Translations under genes and position numbers: made by a program | The notes under the pieces: generated by a model | Seen by the model: only the letters and a program-made list of their open reading frames with translations | Databases searched by the model: none | Told to the model about the DNA's origin: nothing | Assembly: GCA_030765055.1 (NCBI GenBank) | Contig: JAUKNK010001196.1 | Coordinates: forward strand, 1-64,000 | Source of the DNA: Mantis religiosa | Lineage: Eukaryota; Arthropoda; Insecta; Mantodea; Mantidae | Direction: 5' to 3' | DNA: 64,000 nucleotides | Shown: piece after piece, positions 36,726 through 52,404 of the stretch | Position numbering within the stretch: position 1 is the stretch's first letter | Layout: each line of letters starts with the position of its first letter

Positions 36726-37498
36726 GGCTGCGTAGCTACGAAGAGGCACAGAGACTGTCACAGATGCTCATTTCTTCCGTGACCCTATGATGGCTGGCTG
36801 CGAGAAGAAGGCTGTCTCTGACGTCACGAAACATGGCGCTGGTTTGTTTACATTGTGTCTCGTGCTATTTACGTGTTATTTAAGCGATATTTAAGTGTTT
36901 CCTCGCTCTGCAAGTGTTAAATCTTGTCATCGTAAGCGGTAACTGTCGTCCCCTCGCTAGTAAGAGTGCCGGTCAGTGCGTGGAGTGCGGAAATCGTTGT
37001 GTATTTGTGACTTTAACCTCTCGCGCTGGCAGACATTGGGCGGGAAGGCGTCTGCAGCACCAGGCGACAGAAATTCATTAATATTTACGCAGGTAGGCCC
37101 TCCCCAGCGGTGCTAACAATGTCGCTTGCCCGGTATGTCTTCCTATACGTCTTGCAGTGACATCGTGGTTTCTACCTACTCAAATATGAGAGAAATCACG
37201 ATGTTTTCTGGGGACACCTATAGGGCACATTCCGGAGGAGGTGGGGGCAGAGCCCCCACCCTCCCTGCCCGAAATGGCGTTTTTTCCATGTGGAAACTAT
37301 CTCCAAGCGCATGCGCACTGGCCTCTTTTCTTGCCAACGCTACCTTCAGGGAATTAAAAGTACTTCTCGCTCGAGTTTTACCCAAGTCGCCCCGCCCGCG
37401 TCGTCTGCCTAGGCTGCGTGTACCGGATCCGAATCCCTATCGATCCACGGATCTTACGGCTCCATCGTTCATTATCTTACGTACTTCTGACATGCGGG
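36726..37498. other. CpG-rich core, unit 5
   Basis: 773 bp. CRE at 36819-36826, NRF-1-type palindrome at 37307-37316, ORF 37126-37623. Confidence 0.7.
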
Positions 37499-37672
37499 AA
37501 ACAAAACCTGCTATACAACCGCTCCGAGAAGTTGGAATTTACATTAAAATATATTGTAAACGAACCAGCAACTCCTTAAAAAACAAATCCTGGTATATAA
37601 CAACTCCGAAAAGTTTTAATTAATATTAAAATATAAAATAAACGAACCAATAACTCCTATTCCTACTCCAGC
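37499..37672. repeat. Block C-right, unit 5
   Basis: 174 bp, as in unit 1. Confidence 0.85.
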
Positions 37673-38313
37673 AACTACTACTATATATAACATTACTACT
37701 ACTATATATAACAACACTACTACTATATATAACATTACTACTACTATATATAACATCACTACTACTATATATAACATTACTACTACTATATATAACATCA
37801 CTACTACTATATATAACATTACTACTACTATATATAACAATACTACTACTATATATAACATTACTACTACTATATATAACAATACTACTACTATATATAT
37901 CATTACTACTACTATATATAACAACACTACTACTATATATAACATTACTACTACTATATATAACAATACTACTACTATATATAACTTTACTACTACTATA
38001 TATAACAACACTACTACTATATATAACATTACTACTACTATATATAACAACACTACTACTATATATAACAACACTACTACTATATATAACAACACTACTA
38101 CTATAGATAACATTACTACTACTATATATAACATTACTACTACTATATATAACAACACTACTACTATATATAACAACACTACTACTATATATAACAACAC
38201 TACTACTATATATAACATTACTAATACTATATATAACATTACTACTACTATATATAACATTACTACTACTATATATAACAACACTACTACTATATATAAC
38301 ATTACTACTACTA
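37673..38313. repeat. Block D 21-bp minisatellite, unit 5
   Basis: 30 repeats; open minus frame 38302 to 37616. Confidence 0.95.
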
Positions 38314-41300
38314 CTAGATAGTCCTAGATTATCTCCTAGATAGTCCTAGACTATCTCCTAGATAGTCCTAGACTATCTCCTAGATAGTCCTAGACAAATC
38401 CTAGATAGTCCTAGACTATCTCCTAAATAGTCCTAGACTATCTCCTAGATAGTCCTAGACAAATCCTAGATAGTCCTAGACTATCTCCGAGATAATCCTA
38501 GACTATCTCCTAGATAGTCCTGGACAAATCCTAGATTGTCCTAGACTATCTCCTAGATAGTCCTAGACAAATCCTAGATAGTCCTAGACTAGACCCTAGA
38601 TAGTCCTAGACTATCTCCTAGATAGTCCTAGACAAATCCTAGATAGTCCTAGACTAGACCCCAGATAGTCCTAGACTATCTCCTAGATAGTCCTGGACAA
38701 ATCCTAGATTGTCCTAGACTATCTCCTAGATAGTCCTAGACAAATCCTAGATAGTCCTAGACTAGACCCTAGATAGTCCTAGACCATCTCCAAGATAGTC
38801 CTAGACTATCCCTTAGATAGTCCTAGACTATCTCCTAGATAGTCCTAGACAAATCCTAGATAGGCCTAGACTAGATCCTAGATAGTCCTAGATTAGATAC
38901 TAGATAGTCCTAGACAAATCTTAGATAGTCCTAGACTATCTCCTAGATAGTCCTAGACTATCTCCTAGATAGTCCTAGACTATCTCCTAGATAGTCCTAG
39001 ACAAATCCTAGATAGTCCTAGACTATCTCCTAGATAGTCCTAGACTATCTCCTAGATAGTCCTAGACTATCTCCTAGATAGTCCTAGACTATCTCCTAGA
39101 TAGTTCTAGACAAATCCTAGATAGTACTAGACTATCTCCTAGATAGTCCTAGACTATCTCCTAGATAGTCCTAGACTATCTCCTAGAAAGTCCTAGACTA
39201 TCTCCTAGATAGTCCTAGACTATCTCCTAGATGGTCCTAGACTATCTCCTAGATAGTCCTAGACAAATCCTAGATAGTCCTACACTAGACCCTAGTTAGT
39301 CCTAGACTATCTCCTAGATAGTCCTACACAAATCCTAGATAGTTCTAGACTAGATTCTAGATAGTCCTAGACAAATAATAGATAGTCCTAGACTAGATCC
39401 TAGATAGTCCTAGACTATCTCCTAGATAGTCCTAGACTAGATTCTAGATAGTCCTAGACTATCTCCTAGATACTCCTAGACAAATCCTAGATGGTGCTTG
39501 ACTATCTCCTAGATAGTCCTAGACTATCTCCTAGATAGTCCTAGACTATCTCCTAGATAGTCCTAGACTATCTCCTAGATAGTCCTAGACAAATCCTAGA
39601 TAGTCCTAGACTATCTCTTAGATAGTCCTAGACTATCTCCTAGATAGTCCTAGACTATCTCCTAGATAGTCCTAGACTATATCCTAGATAGTCATAGACG
39701 ATCTCCTAGATAGTCCTAGACAAATCCTAGATAGGCCTAGACTAGATCCTAGATAGTCCTAGACTAGATACTGGATTGTCTTAGACAAATCCTAGATAGT
39801 CCTAGACTATCTCCTAGATAGTCCTGGACTATCTCCTAGATAGTCCTAGACTATCTCCTATATAGTCCTAGACAAATCCTAGATATTCCTAGACAAATAC
39901 TAGATAGTCCTAGACTATCTCCTAGATAGTCCTAGACTATCTCCTAGATGGTCCTAGACTATCTCCTAGATAGTCCTAGACTAACTCCTAGATAGTCCTA
40001 GACAAATCCTAGATAGTCCTAGACTAGATCCTAGATAGTCCCAGACTATCTCCTAGATAGTCCTACACAAATCCTAGATAGTCCTAGACAAATCCTAGTT
40101 AGTCCTAGACTAGATCCTAGATAGTCCTAGACTAGATCCTAGATAGTCCTAGACAAATCCTAGATAGTCCTAGACAAATCCTAGTTAGTCCTAGACTAGA
40201 TCCTAGATAGTCCTAGACTAGATCCTAGATAGTCCTTGACAAGTCCTAGATAGTGCTAGACTATCTTCTAGATAGTCCTAGACTAGATCCTAGATAGTCC
40301 TAGACTAGATCCTAGATAGTCCTAGACTATCTCCTAGATAGTCCTAGACAAATCCTAGATAGTCCTAGACAAATCCTAGATAGTCCTAGACAAATCCTAG
40401 TTAGTCCTAGACTAGATCCTAGATAGTCCTAGATTAGATACTAGATAGTCCTAGAAAAATCCTAGATAGTCCTAGACTATCTCCTAGATAGTCCTAGACT
40501 GTCTCCTAGATAGTCCTAGACTATCTCCTAGATAGTTCTAGACAAATTCTAGATAGTACTAGACTATCTCCTAGATAGTCCTAGACTATCTCCTAGATAG
40601 TCCTAGGCCAATCCTAGATAGTACTACACTAGACCCTAGATAGTCCTAGACTATCTCCTAGATAGTCCTAGACTAGATTCTAGATAGTCCTAGACTATCT
40701 CCTTGATACTCCTAGACAAATCCTAGATGGTCCTTGACTATCTCCTAGATAGTCCTAGACTATCTCCTAGATAGTCCTAGACTATCTCCTAGATAGTCCT
40801 AGACAAATCCTAGATAGTCCTAGACTATCTCTTAGATAGTCCTAGACTATCTCCTAGATAGTCCTAGACTATCTCCTAGATAGTCCTAGACTATATCCTA
40901 GATAGTCCTAGACGATCTCCTAGATAGTCCTAGACAAATCCTAGATAGGCCTAGACTAGATCCTAGATAGTCCTAGACTAGATACTAGATTGTCTTAGAC
41001 AAATCCTAGATAGTCCTAGACTATCTCCTAGATAGTCCTGGACTATCTCCTAGATAGTCCTAGACTATCTCCTATATAGTCCTAGACAAATCCTAGATAT
41101 TCCTAGACAAATACTAGATAGTCCTAGACTATCTCCTAGATAGTCCTAGACTATCTCTTAGATGGTCCTAGACTATCTCCTAGATAGTCCTAGACTATCT
41201 CCTAGATGGTCCAAGACTATCTCCTAGATAGTCCTAGACAAATCGTAGATAGTCCTAGACTAGACCCTAGATAGTCCTAGACTATCTCCTAGATAGTCCT

Positions 41301-42608
41301 AGACAAATCCTAGATAGTCCTAGACTAGATCCTAGATAGTCCTAGACTATCTCCTAGATAGTCCTAGACAATTCCTAGATAGTCCTAGACTAGACCCTAG
41401 ATAGTCCTAGACTATCTCCTAGATAGTCCTAGACAAATCCTAGATAGTCCTAGACTATCTCCTAGATAGTCCTAGACTATCTCCTAGAAAGTCCTAGACT
41501 ATCTCCTAGATAGTCCTAGACTATCTCCTAGATGGTCCTAGACTATCTCCTAGATAGTCCTAGACAAATCCTAGATAGTCCTACACTAGACCCTTGTAAG
41601 TCCTAGACTATCTCCTAGATAGTCCTACACAAATCCTAGATAGTTCTAGACTAGATTCTAGATAGTCCTAGACAAATCCTAGATAGTCCTAGACTAGATC
41701 CTAGATAGTCCTAGACTATCTCCTAGATAGTCCTAGACTATATCCTAGATAGTCCTAGACTATCTCCTAGATAGTCCTAGACTAATCCTAGATATTCCTA
41801 GACATATCCTAGATAGTCCTAGACAGTCCCGGACTATTTCCTACATAGTCCTAGACTATCTCCTAGATAATCCTAGACTATCTCCTAGATAGTCCTAGAA
41901 AAATCCTAGATGGTACTAGACTAGATCCTAGATAGTCATAGACTATCTCCTAGATAATCCTAGACTAGATCCTAGATAGTCCTTTACTATCTCCTAGATA
42001 GTCCTAGACTATCTCCTAGATAGTCCTAGACTATCTGCTAGATAGTCCTAGACAAATCCTAGATAGGCCTAGACTAGATCCTAGATAGTCCTAGACTATC
42101 TCCTAAATAGTCCTAGACTATCTCCTAGATAGTCCTAGACCAATCCTAGATAGTCCTAGACTATCTCCGAGATAATCCTAGACTATCTCCTAGATAGTTC
42201 TGGACAAATCCTAGATTGTCCTAGACTATCTCCTAAATAGTCCTAGACAAATCCTAGATAGTCCTAGACTAGACCCTAGATAGTCCTAGACTATCTACTA
42301 GATAGTCCTAGACAAATCCTAGATAGTCCTTGCCTAGACTCTAGATAGTCCTAGACTATCTCCTAGATAGTCCTAGACAAATCCTAGATAGTCCTAGACT
42401 ATCTCCTAGATAGTCCTAGACAAATCCTAGATAGTCCTAGACTATCTCCTAGATAGTCCTAGGCAAATCCTAGATAGTCCTCGACTAGATCCTAGATAGT
42501 CCTAGACAAATCCTAGATAGACCTAGTCTAGATTCTAAATAGTCCTAGACTATCTCCTAGATTGTCCTCGACAAATCCTAGATAGTCCTACACTAGATCC
42601 TAGATAGT
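38314..42608. repeat. Block A minisatellite, unit 6 (4295 bp, -66)
   Basis: Has the 44-bp loss of unit 5 (near 40560-40610) plus one further 22-bp monomer missing after the GCTTG landmark (four perfect monomers instead of five, near 39495-39590). Confidence 0.96.
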
Positions 42609-44039
42609 CCTAGATGAGCTGCTAGATAAACCTAGATGAGCACCTAGATAATCCTAGATGAGCTCCTAGATAGTCCTAGATGAGCTCCTAGATGAGCTCC
42701 TAGATAAACCTAGATGAGCTCCTAGATAGTCCTAGATGAGCTCCTAGGTAAACCTAGATGAGCTCCTAGATAGTCCTAGATGAGCTGCTAGATAAACCTA
42801 GATGAGCACCTAGATAAACCTAGATGATCTCCTAGATATTCCCAGATGAGCTCCTAGATAAACCTAGATTAGCTCCTAGATAAACCTAGATGAGCTCCTA
42901 GATAGGCCTAGATGAGCTCCTAGATAAACCTAGAAGAGCTCCCAGATATACCTAGATGAGCCTCTATATAGTCCTAGATGAGCTACTAGATAGTCCTAGA
43001 TGGGCCCCTAAATAAACCTAGATGAGCTCCTCTATAGTCCTAGATGAGCTACCAGATAGTCCTAGATGAGCTCATAGATAAACCTAGATGAGCTCCTAGA
43101 TAGTCCTAGATGAGCTCATCGATAAACCTAGGTGACCTCCTAGATAGTCCTAGATGAGCTCATAGATTAACCCAGATGAGCTCCTAGATGGTCCTATATG
43201 AGCTCCTAGATAAACCTAGATGAGCTCCTAGATAAACAGGTTAGCTCCTTGATGGTCCTAGATAGTCCAAGATGAGCTCCTAGATAAACCTAGATGATCT
43301 CCTAGATAGTCCTAGATGAGCTACTAGTTATTCCTAGATGAGCTCCTAGATAAACCTAGATGAGCCCCTAGATAAACCTAGATGAGCTCCTAGATAAACC
43401 TAGATGAGCTCCTAGATAGTCCTAGACGAGCTTCTGGATAGTCCTAGACGAGCTCCTAGATAGTCCTAGATGAGCTCCTTGATAGTCATAGAGGAGCTCC
43501 TAGATAGTCCTAGATGAGCTCCTTGATAGTCCTAGATGAGCTCCTAGATAGTCCCAGATGAGCTCCTAGATAAAGCTAGATGAGCTCCTAGATAGTCATA
43601 GATGAGATCCTAGATAAACCTAGATGAGCTCCTAGATAAACCTAGATGAGCTCCTAGATAGTCCTTGATGAGCTCCTAGATAGTCCAAGATGAGCTCCTA
43701 GATAAGCCTAGATGAGCTCCTTGATAAACCTAGATGAGCTCCTAGATAAACGTAGATGAGCTCCTAGATAAACCTAGATGAGCTCCTAGATAGGCCTAGA
43801 TCAGCTCCTAGATAGTCCTGATGAGCTCCTAGATAAACCTAGATGAGATCCTAGACAAACCTAGATGAGTACCTAGATGAGCTCCTAGATAGTCCCAGAT
43901 AAGCTCCTAGATAGTCCTAGACGAGCTCCTAGATGATCCTAGACGAGATCCTAGATAAACCTAAATGAGCTCCTAGATAAACCTAGATGATGTCCTAGAT
44001 AGTCCTAGATGAGCTAGTAGATAGTCCTAGATGAGCTCA
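42609..44039. repeat. Block B minisatellite, unit 6
   Basis: 1431 bp, as in unit 2. Confidence 0.94.
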
Positions 44040-45090
44040 ACCAGCAACTCCTTAACAAACAAAATGTACTATATAACCGCTCCGAGAAGCTGTAATTAAC
44101 TTTAAAATATATTATAAACGAACCAGCAACTCCTTAACAAACAAAACTTACTATAGAACCGCTCCGAGAAGTTGTAATTAACATTAAAATACATTAGAAA
44201 CGAACCAGCAACTCCTCAACAAACAAAACCTACTATATAACCGCTCCCAGAAATTCTAATTAACCTTAAAATACATCAACAACGCTACACAATACTCTTA
44301 CGATGCTTAATATACTTTATAAACGAACCAACAACCTCTTCAGAAACAAAACTTGCGATATAAGCGCTGCTAGAAAGTGTAATTAACCTTCAAAACACTT
44401 CTACAATCCTCTATAATCCTCTGGGGACGTTTAAAACACTTTAAATACGATCCACAAACCTCTAATCAAGTAGCAAATTGTATAAAACCGCTTCGAAAAA
44501 TTCCAAGTAACCTTAAAATGCTTCAACAAGATTTTACAATCCTCCGAGAAAGCTTAAGTTCCTTATAAAACCAAGCGAAAACCTCTATACAAACAAATAA
44601 TGCCATAAAAACGCTTCCAAGAGCTCTAGGTAAACACATATTCCTTCAAATCAGCTGCAATATACTCTGAACAAGCGTAAAATACTTAAACAACGATTCA
44701 AACATCTCTAAAGAAGCATTAAGTTATATAAAACCGTTCCGCAAATCAGTAAATTAACATAAAATAGTTTAAATCCCGTCCCAAAACACCTATATAACCT
44801 TAGAATACTTTAGAAGAAGCTTAAAATATCTTCAAACCCTTGTAAGTTGCTGTAAAGAAAGAATACGTAGCTTAAAAGCAGCATATAAAACCGACCTGGA
44901 AACTTAAATAGCTTAAAAGGCCGTCAAGACACCTCGAAAAACGGTCGAATACATTAAAACAGCTCCAAAATGCACTATATGAGCATTTAATTCTTATATA
45001 TCGCTTCGAAAACCTTTAAATGAACATAAAAACAATCCTACAACTTGTAAAGAAGCTGAAAAATCAATAAAGACATCGAATATAAACAAA
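44040..45090. repeat. Block C-left, unit 6
   Basis: 1051 bp; T at the diagnostic site 44337, unlike its indel relatives units 5 and 7. Confidence 0.88.
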
Positions 45091-45863
45091 GGCTGCGTAG
45101 CTACGAAGAGGCACAGAGACTGTCACAGATGCTCATTTCTTCCGTGACCCTATGATGGCTGGCTGCGAGAAGAAGGCTGTCTCTGACGTCACGAAACATG
45201 GCGCTGGTTTGTTTACATTGTGTCTCGTGCTATTTACGTGTTATTTAAGCGATATTTAAGTGTTTCCTCGCTCTGCAAGTGTTAAATCTTGTCATCGTAA
45301 GCGGTAACTGTCGTCCCCTCGCTAGTAAGAGTGCCGGTCAGTGCGTGGAGTGCGGAAATCGTTGTGTATTTGTGACTTTAACCTCTCGCGCTGGCAGACA
45401 TTGGGCGGGAAGGCGTCTGCAGCACCAGGCGACAGAAATTCATTAATATTTACGCAGGTAGGCCCTCCCCAGCGGTGCTAACAATGTCGCTTGCCCGGTA
45501 TGTCTTCCTATACGTCTTGCAGTGACATCGTGGTTTCTACCTACTCAAATATGAGAGAAATCACGATGTTTTCTGGGGACACCTATAGGGCACATTCCGG
45601 AGGAGGTGGGGGCAGAGCCCCCACCCTCCCTGCCCGAAATGGCGTTTTTTCCATGTGGAAACTATCTCCAAGCGCATGCGCACTGGCCTCTTTTCTTGCC
45701 AACGCTACCTTCAGGGAATTAAAAGTACTTCTCGCTCGAGTTTTACCCAAGTCGCCCCGCCCGCGTCGTCTGCCTAGGCTGCGTGTACCGGATCCGAATC
45801 CCTATCGATCCACGGATCTTACGGCTCCATCGTTCATTATCTTACGTACTTCTGACATGCGGG
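45091..45863. other. CpG-rich core, unit 6
   Basis: 773 bp. CRE at 45184-45191, NRF-1-type palindrome at 45672-45681, ORF 45491-45988. Confidence 0.7.
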
Positions 45864-46037
45864 AAACAAAACCTGCTATACAACCGCTCCGAGAAGTTGG
45901 AATTTACATTAAAATATATTGTAAACGAACCAGCAACTCCTTAAAAAACAAATCCTGGTATATAACAACTCCGAAAAGTTTTAATTAATATTAAAATATA
46001 AAATAAACGAACCAATAACTCCTATTCCTACTCCAGC
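45864..46037. repeat. Block C-right, unit 6
   Basis: 174 bp, as in unit 1. Confidence 0.85.
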
Positions 46038-46678
46038 AACTACTACTATATATAACATTACTACTACTATATATAACAACACTACTACTATATATAACAT
46101 TACTACTACTATATATAACATCACTACTACTATATATAACATTACTACTACTATATATAACATCACTACTACTATATATAACATTACTACTACTATATAT
46201 AACAATACTACTACTATATATAACATTACTACTACTATATATAACAATACTACTACTATATATATCATTACTACTACTATATATAACAACACTACTACTA
46301 TATATAACATTACTACTACTATATATAACAATACTACTACTATATATAACTTTACTACTACTATATATAACAACACTACTACTATATATAACATTACTAC
46401 TACTATATATAACAACACTACTACTATATATAACAACACTACTACTATATATAACAACACTACTACTATAGATAACATTACTACTACTATATATAACATT
46501 ACTACTACTATATATAACAACACTACTACTATATATAACAACACTACTACTATATATAACAACACTACTACTATATATAACATTACTAATACTATATATA
46601 ACATTACTACTACTATATATAACATTACTACTACTATATATAACAACACTACTACTATATATAACATTACTACTACTA
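46038..46678. repeat. Block D 21-bp minisatellite, unit 6
   Basis: 30 repeats; open minus frame 46667 to 45981. Confidence 0.95.
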
Positions 46679-49600
46679 CTAGATAGTCCTAGATTATCTC
46701 CTAGATAGTCCTAGACTATCTCCTAGATAGTCCTAGACTATCTCCTAGATAGTCCTAGACAAATCCTAGATAGTCCTAGACTATCTCCTAAATAGTCCTA
46801 GACTATCTCCTAGATAGTCCTAGACAAATCCTAGATAGTCCTAGACTATCTCCGAGATAATCCTAGACTATCTCCTAGATAGTCCTGGACAAATCCTAGA
46901 TTGTCCTAGACTATCTCCTAGATAGTCCTAGACAAATCCTAGATAGTCCTAGACTAGACCCTAGATAGTCCTAGACTATCTCCTAGATAGTCCTAGACAA
47001 ATCCTAGATAGTCCTAGACTAGACCCCAGATAGTCCTAGACTATCTCCTAGATAGTCCTGGACAAATCCTAGATTGTCCTAGACTATCTCCTAGATAGTC
47101 CTAGACAAATCCTAGATAGTCCTAGACTAGACCCTAGATAGTCCTAGACCATCTCCAAGATAGTCCTAGACTATCCCTTAGATAGTCCTAGACTATCTCC
47201 TAGATAGTCCTAGACAAATCCTAGATAGGCCTAGACTAGATCCTAGATAGTCCTAGATTAGATACTAGATAGTCCTAGACAAATCTTAGATAGTCCTAGA
47301 CTATCTCCTAGATAGTCCTAGACTATCTCCTAGATAGTCCTAGACTATCTCCTAGATAGTCCTAGACAAATCCTAGATAGTCCTAGACTATCTCCTAGAT
47401 AGTCCTAGACTATCTCCTAGATAGTCCTAGACTATCTCCTAGATAGTCCTAGACTATCTCCTAGATAGTTCTAGACAAATCCTAGATAGTACTAGACTAT
47501 CTCCTAGATAGTCCTAGACTATCTCCTAGATAGTCCTAGACTATCTCCTAGAAAGTCCTAGACTATCTCCTAGATAGTCCTAGACTATCTCCTAGATGGT
47601 CCTAGACTATCTCCTAGATAGTCCTAGACAAATCCTAGATAGTCCTACACTAGACCCTAGTTAGTCCTAGACTATCTCCTAGATAGTCCTACACAAATCC
47701 TAGATAGTTCTAGACTAGATTCTAGATAGTCCTAGACAAATAATAGATAGTCCTAGACTAGATCCTAGATAGTCCTAGACTATCTCCTAGATAGTCCTAG
47801 ACTAGATTCTAGATAGTCCTAGACTATCTCCTAGATACTCCTAGACAAATCCTAGATGGTGCTTGACTATCTCCTAGATAGTCCTAGACTATCTCCTAGA
47901 TAGTCCTAGACTATCTCCTAGATAGTCCTAGACTATCTCCTAGATAGTCCTAGACAAATCCTAGATAGTCCTAGACTATCTCTTAGATAGTCCTAGACTA
48001 TCTCCTAGATAGTCCTAGACTATCTCCTAGATAGTCCTAGACTATATCCTAGATAGTCATAGACGATCTCCTAGATAGTCCTAGACAAATCCTAGATAGG
48101 CCTAGACTAGATCCTAGATAGTCCTAGACTAGATACTGGATTGTCTTAGACAAATCCTAGATAGTCCTAGACTATCTCCTAGATAGTCCTGGACTATCTC
48201 CTAGATAGTCCTAGACTATCTCCTATATAGTCCTAGACAAATCCTAGATATTCCTAGACAAATACTAGATAGTCCTAGACTATCTCCTAGATAGTCCTAG
48301 ACTATCTCCTAGATGGTCCTAGACTATCTCCTAGATAGTCCTAGACTAACTCCTAGATAGTCCTAGACAAATCCTAGATAGTCCTAGACTAGATCCTAGA
48401 TAGTCCCAGACTATCTCCTAGATAGTCCTACACAAATCCTAGATAGTCCTAGACAAATCCTAGTTAGTCCTAGACTAGATCCTAGATAGTCCTAGACTAG
48501 ATCCTAGATAGTCCTAGACAAATCCTAGATAGTCCTAGACAAATCCTAGTTAGTCCTAGACTAGATCCTAGATAGTCCTAGACTAGATCCTAGATAGTCC
48601 TTGACAAGTCCTAGATAGTGCTAGACTATCTTCTAGATAGTCCTAGACTAGATCCTAGATAGTCCTAGACTAGATCCTAGATAGTCCTAGACTATCTCCT
48701 AGATAGTCCTAGACAAATCCTAGATAGTCCTAGACAAATCCTAGATAGTCCTAGACAAATCCTAGTTAGTCCTAGACTAGATCCTAGATAGTCCTAGATT
48801 AGATACTAGATAGTCCTAGAAAAATCCTAGATAGTCCTAGACTATCTCCTAGATAGTCCTAGACTGTCTCCTAGATAGTCCTAGACTATCTCCTAGATAG
48901 TTCTAGACAAATTCTAGATAGTACTAGACTATCTCCTAGATAGTCCTAGACTATCTCCTAGATAGTCCTAGGCCAATCCTAGATAGTACTACACTAGACC
49001 CTAGATAGTCCTAGACTATCTCCTAGATAGTCCTAGACTAGATTCTAGATAGTCCTAGACTATCTCCTTGATACTCCTAGACAAATCCTAGATGGTCCTT
49101 GACTATCTCCTAGATAGTCCTAGACTATCTCCTAGATAGTCCTAGACTATCTCCTAGATAGTCCTAGACAAATCCTAGATAGTCCTAGACTATCTCTTAG
49201 ATAGTCCTAGACTATCTCCTAGATAGTCCTAGACTATCTCCTAGATAGTCCTAGACTATATCCTAGATAGTCCTAGACGATCTCCTAGATAGTCCTAGAC
49301 AAATCCTAGATAGGCCTAGACTAGATCCTAGATAGTCCTAGACTAGATACTAGATTGTCTTAGACAAATCCTAGATAGTCCTAGACTATCTCCTAGATAG
49401 TCCTGGACTATCTCCTAGATAGTCCTAGACTATCTCCTATATAGTCCTAGACAAATCCTAGATATTCCTAGACAAATACTAGATAGTCCTAGACTATCTC
49501 CTAGATAGTCCTAGACTATCTCTTAGATGGTCCTAGACTATCTCCTAGATAGTCCTAGACTATCTCCTAGATGGTCCAAGACTATCTCCTAGATAGTCCT

Positions 49601-50973
49601 AGACAAATCGTAGATAGTCCTAGACTAGACCCTAGATAGTCCTAGACTATCTCCTAGATAGTCCTAGACAAATCCTAGATAGTCCTAGACTAGATCCTAG
49701 ATAGTCCTAGACTATCTCCTAGATAGTCCTAGACAATTCCTAGATAGTCCTAGACTAGACCCTAGATAGTCCTAGACTATCTCCTAGATAGTCCTAGACA
49801 AATCCTAGATAGTCCTAGACTATCTCCTAGATAGTCCTAGACTATCTCCTAGAAAGTCCTAGACTATCTCCTAGATAGTCCTAGACTATCTCCTAGATGG
49901 TCCTAGACTATCTCCTAGATAGTCCTAGACAAATCCTAGATAGTCCTACACTAGACCCTTGTAAGTCCTAGACTATCTCCTAGATAGTCCTACACAAATC
50001 CTAGATAGTTCTAGACTAGATTCTAGATAGTCCTAGACAAATCCTAGATAGTCCTAGACTAGATCCTAGATAGTCCTAGACTATCTCCTAGATAGTCCTA
50101 GACTATATCCTAGATAGTCCTAGACTATCTCCTAGATAGTCCTAGACTAATCCTAGATATTCCTAGACATATCCTAGATAGTCCTAGACAGTCCCGGACT
50201 ATTTCCTACATAGTCCTAGACTATCTCCTAGATAATCCTAGACTATCTCCTAGATAGTCCTAGAAAAATCCTAGATGGTACTAGACTAGATCCTAGATAG
50301 TCATAGACTATCTCCTAGATAATCCTAGACTAGATCCTAGATAGTCCTTTACTATCTCCTAGATAGTCCTAGACTATCTCCTAGATAGTCCTAGACTATC
50401 TGCTAGATAGTCCTAGACAAATCCTAGATAGGCCTAGACTAGATCCTAGATAGTCCTAGACTATCTCCTAAATAGTCCTAGACTATCTCCTAGATAGTCC
50501 TAGACCAATCCTAGATAGTCCTAGACTATCTCCGAGATAATCCTAGACTATCTCCTAGATAGTTCTGGACAAATCCTAGATTGTCCTAGACTATCTCCTA
50601 AATAGTCCTAGACAAATCCTAGATAGTCCTAGACTAGACCCTAGATAGTCCTAGACTATCTACTAGATAGTCCTAGACAAATCCTAGATAGTCCTTGCCT
50701 AGACTCTAGATAGTCCTAGACTATCTCCTAGATAGTCCTAGACAAATCCTAGATAGTCCTAGACTATCTCCTAGATAGTCCTAGACAAATCCTAGATAGT
50801 CCTAGACTATCTCCTAGATAGTCCTAGGCAAATCCTAGATAGTCCTCGACTAGATCCTAGATAGTCCTAGACAAATCCTAGATAGACCTAGTCTAGATTC
50901 TAAATAGTCCTAGACTATCTCCTAGATTGTCCTCGACAAATCCTAGATAGTCCTACACTAGATCCTAGATAGT
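46679..50973. repeat. Block A minisatellite, unit 7 (4295 bp, -66)
   Basis: Same two losses as unit 6 (22 bp near 47865-47950, 44 bp near 48925-48975). Confidence 0.96.
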
Positions 50974-52404
50974 CCTAGATGAGCTGCTAGATAAACCTAG
51001 ATGAGCACCTAGATAATCCTAGATGAGCTCCTAGATAGTCCTAGATGAGCTCCTAGATGAGCTCCTAGATAAACCTAGATGAGCTCCTAGATAGTCCTAG
51101 ATGAGCTCCTAGGTAAACCTAGATGAGCTCCTAGATAGTCCTAGATGAGCTGCTAGATAAACCTAGATGAGCACCTAGATAAACCTAGATGATCTCCTAG
51201 ATATTCCCAGATGAGCTCCTAGATAAACCTAGATTAGCTCCTAGATAAACCTAGATGAGCTCCTAGATAGGCCTAGATGAGCTCCTAGATAAACCTAGAA
51301 GAGCTCCCAGATATACCTAGATGAGCCTCTATATAGTCCTAGATGAGCTACTAGATAGTCCTAGATGGGCCCCTAAATAAACCTAGATGAGCTCCTCTAT
51401 AGTCCTAGATGAGCTACCAGATAGTCCTAGATGAGCTCATAGATAAACCTAGATGAGCTCCTAGATAGTCCTAGATGAGCTCATCGATAAACCTAGGTGA
51501 CCTCCTAGATAGTCCTAGATGAGCTCATAGATTAACCCAGATGAGCTCCTAGATGGTCCTATATGAGCTCCTAGATAAACCTAGATGAGCTCCTAGATAA
51601 ACAGGTTAGCTCCTTGATGGTCCTAGATAGTCCAAGATGAGCTCCTAGATAAACCTAGATGATCTCCTAGATAGTCCTAGATGAGCTACTAGTTATTCCT
51701 AGATGAGCTCCTAGATAAACCTAGATGAGCCCCTAGATAAACCTAGATGAGCTCCTAGATAAACCTAGATGAGCTCCTAGATAGTCCTAGACGAGCTTCT
51801 GGATAGTCCTAGACGAGCTCCTAGATAGTCCTAGATGAGCTCCTTGATAGTCATAGAGGAGCTCCTAGATAGTCCTAGATGAGCTCCTTGATAGTCCTAG
51901 ATGAGCTCCTAGATAGTCCCAGATGAGCTCCTAGATAAAGCTAGATGAGCTCCTAGATAGTCATAGATGAGATCCTAGATAAACCTAGATGAGCTCCTAG
52001 ATAAACCTAGATGAGCTCCTAGATAGTCCTTGATGAGCTCCTAGATAGTCCAAGATGAGCTCCTAGATAAGCCTAGATGAGCTCCTTGATAAACCTAGAT
52101 GAGCTCCTAGATAAACGTAGATGAGCTCCTAGATAAACCTAGATGAGCTCCTAGATAGGCCTAGATCAGCTCCTAGATAGTCCTGATGAGCTCCTAGATA
52201 AACCTAGATGAGATCCTAGACAAACCTAGATGAGTACCTAGATGAGCTCCTAGATAGTCCCAGATAAGCTCCTAGATAGTCCTAGACGAGCTCCTAGATG
52301 ATCCTAGACGAGATCCTAGATAAACCTAAATGAGCTCCTAGATAAACCTAGATGATGTCCTAGATAGTCCTAGATGAGCTAGTAGATAGTCCTAGATGAG
52401 CTCA
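50974..52404. repeat. Block B minisatellite, unit 7
   Basis: 1431 bp, as in unit 2. Confidence 0.94.
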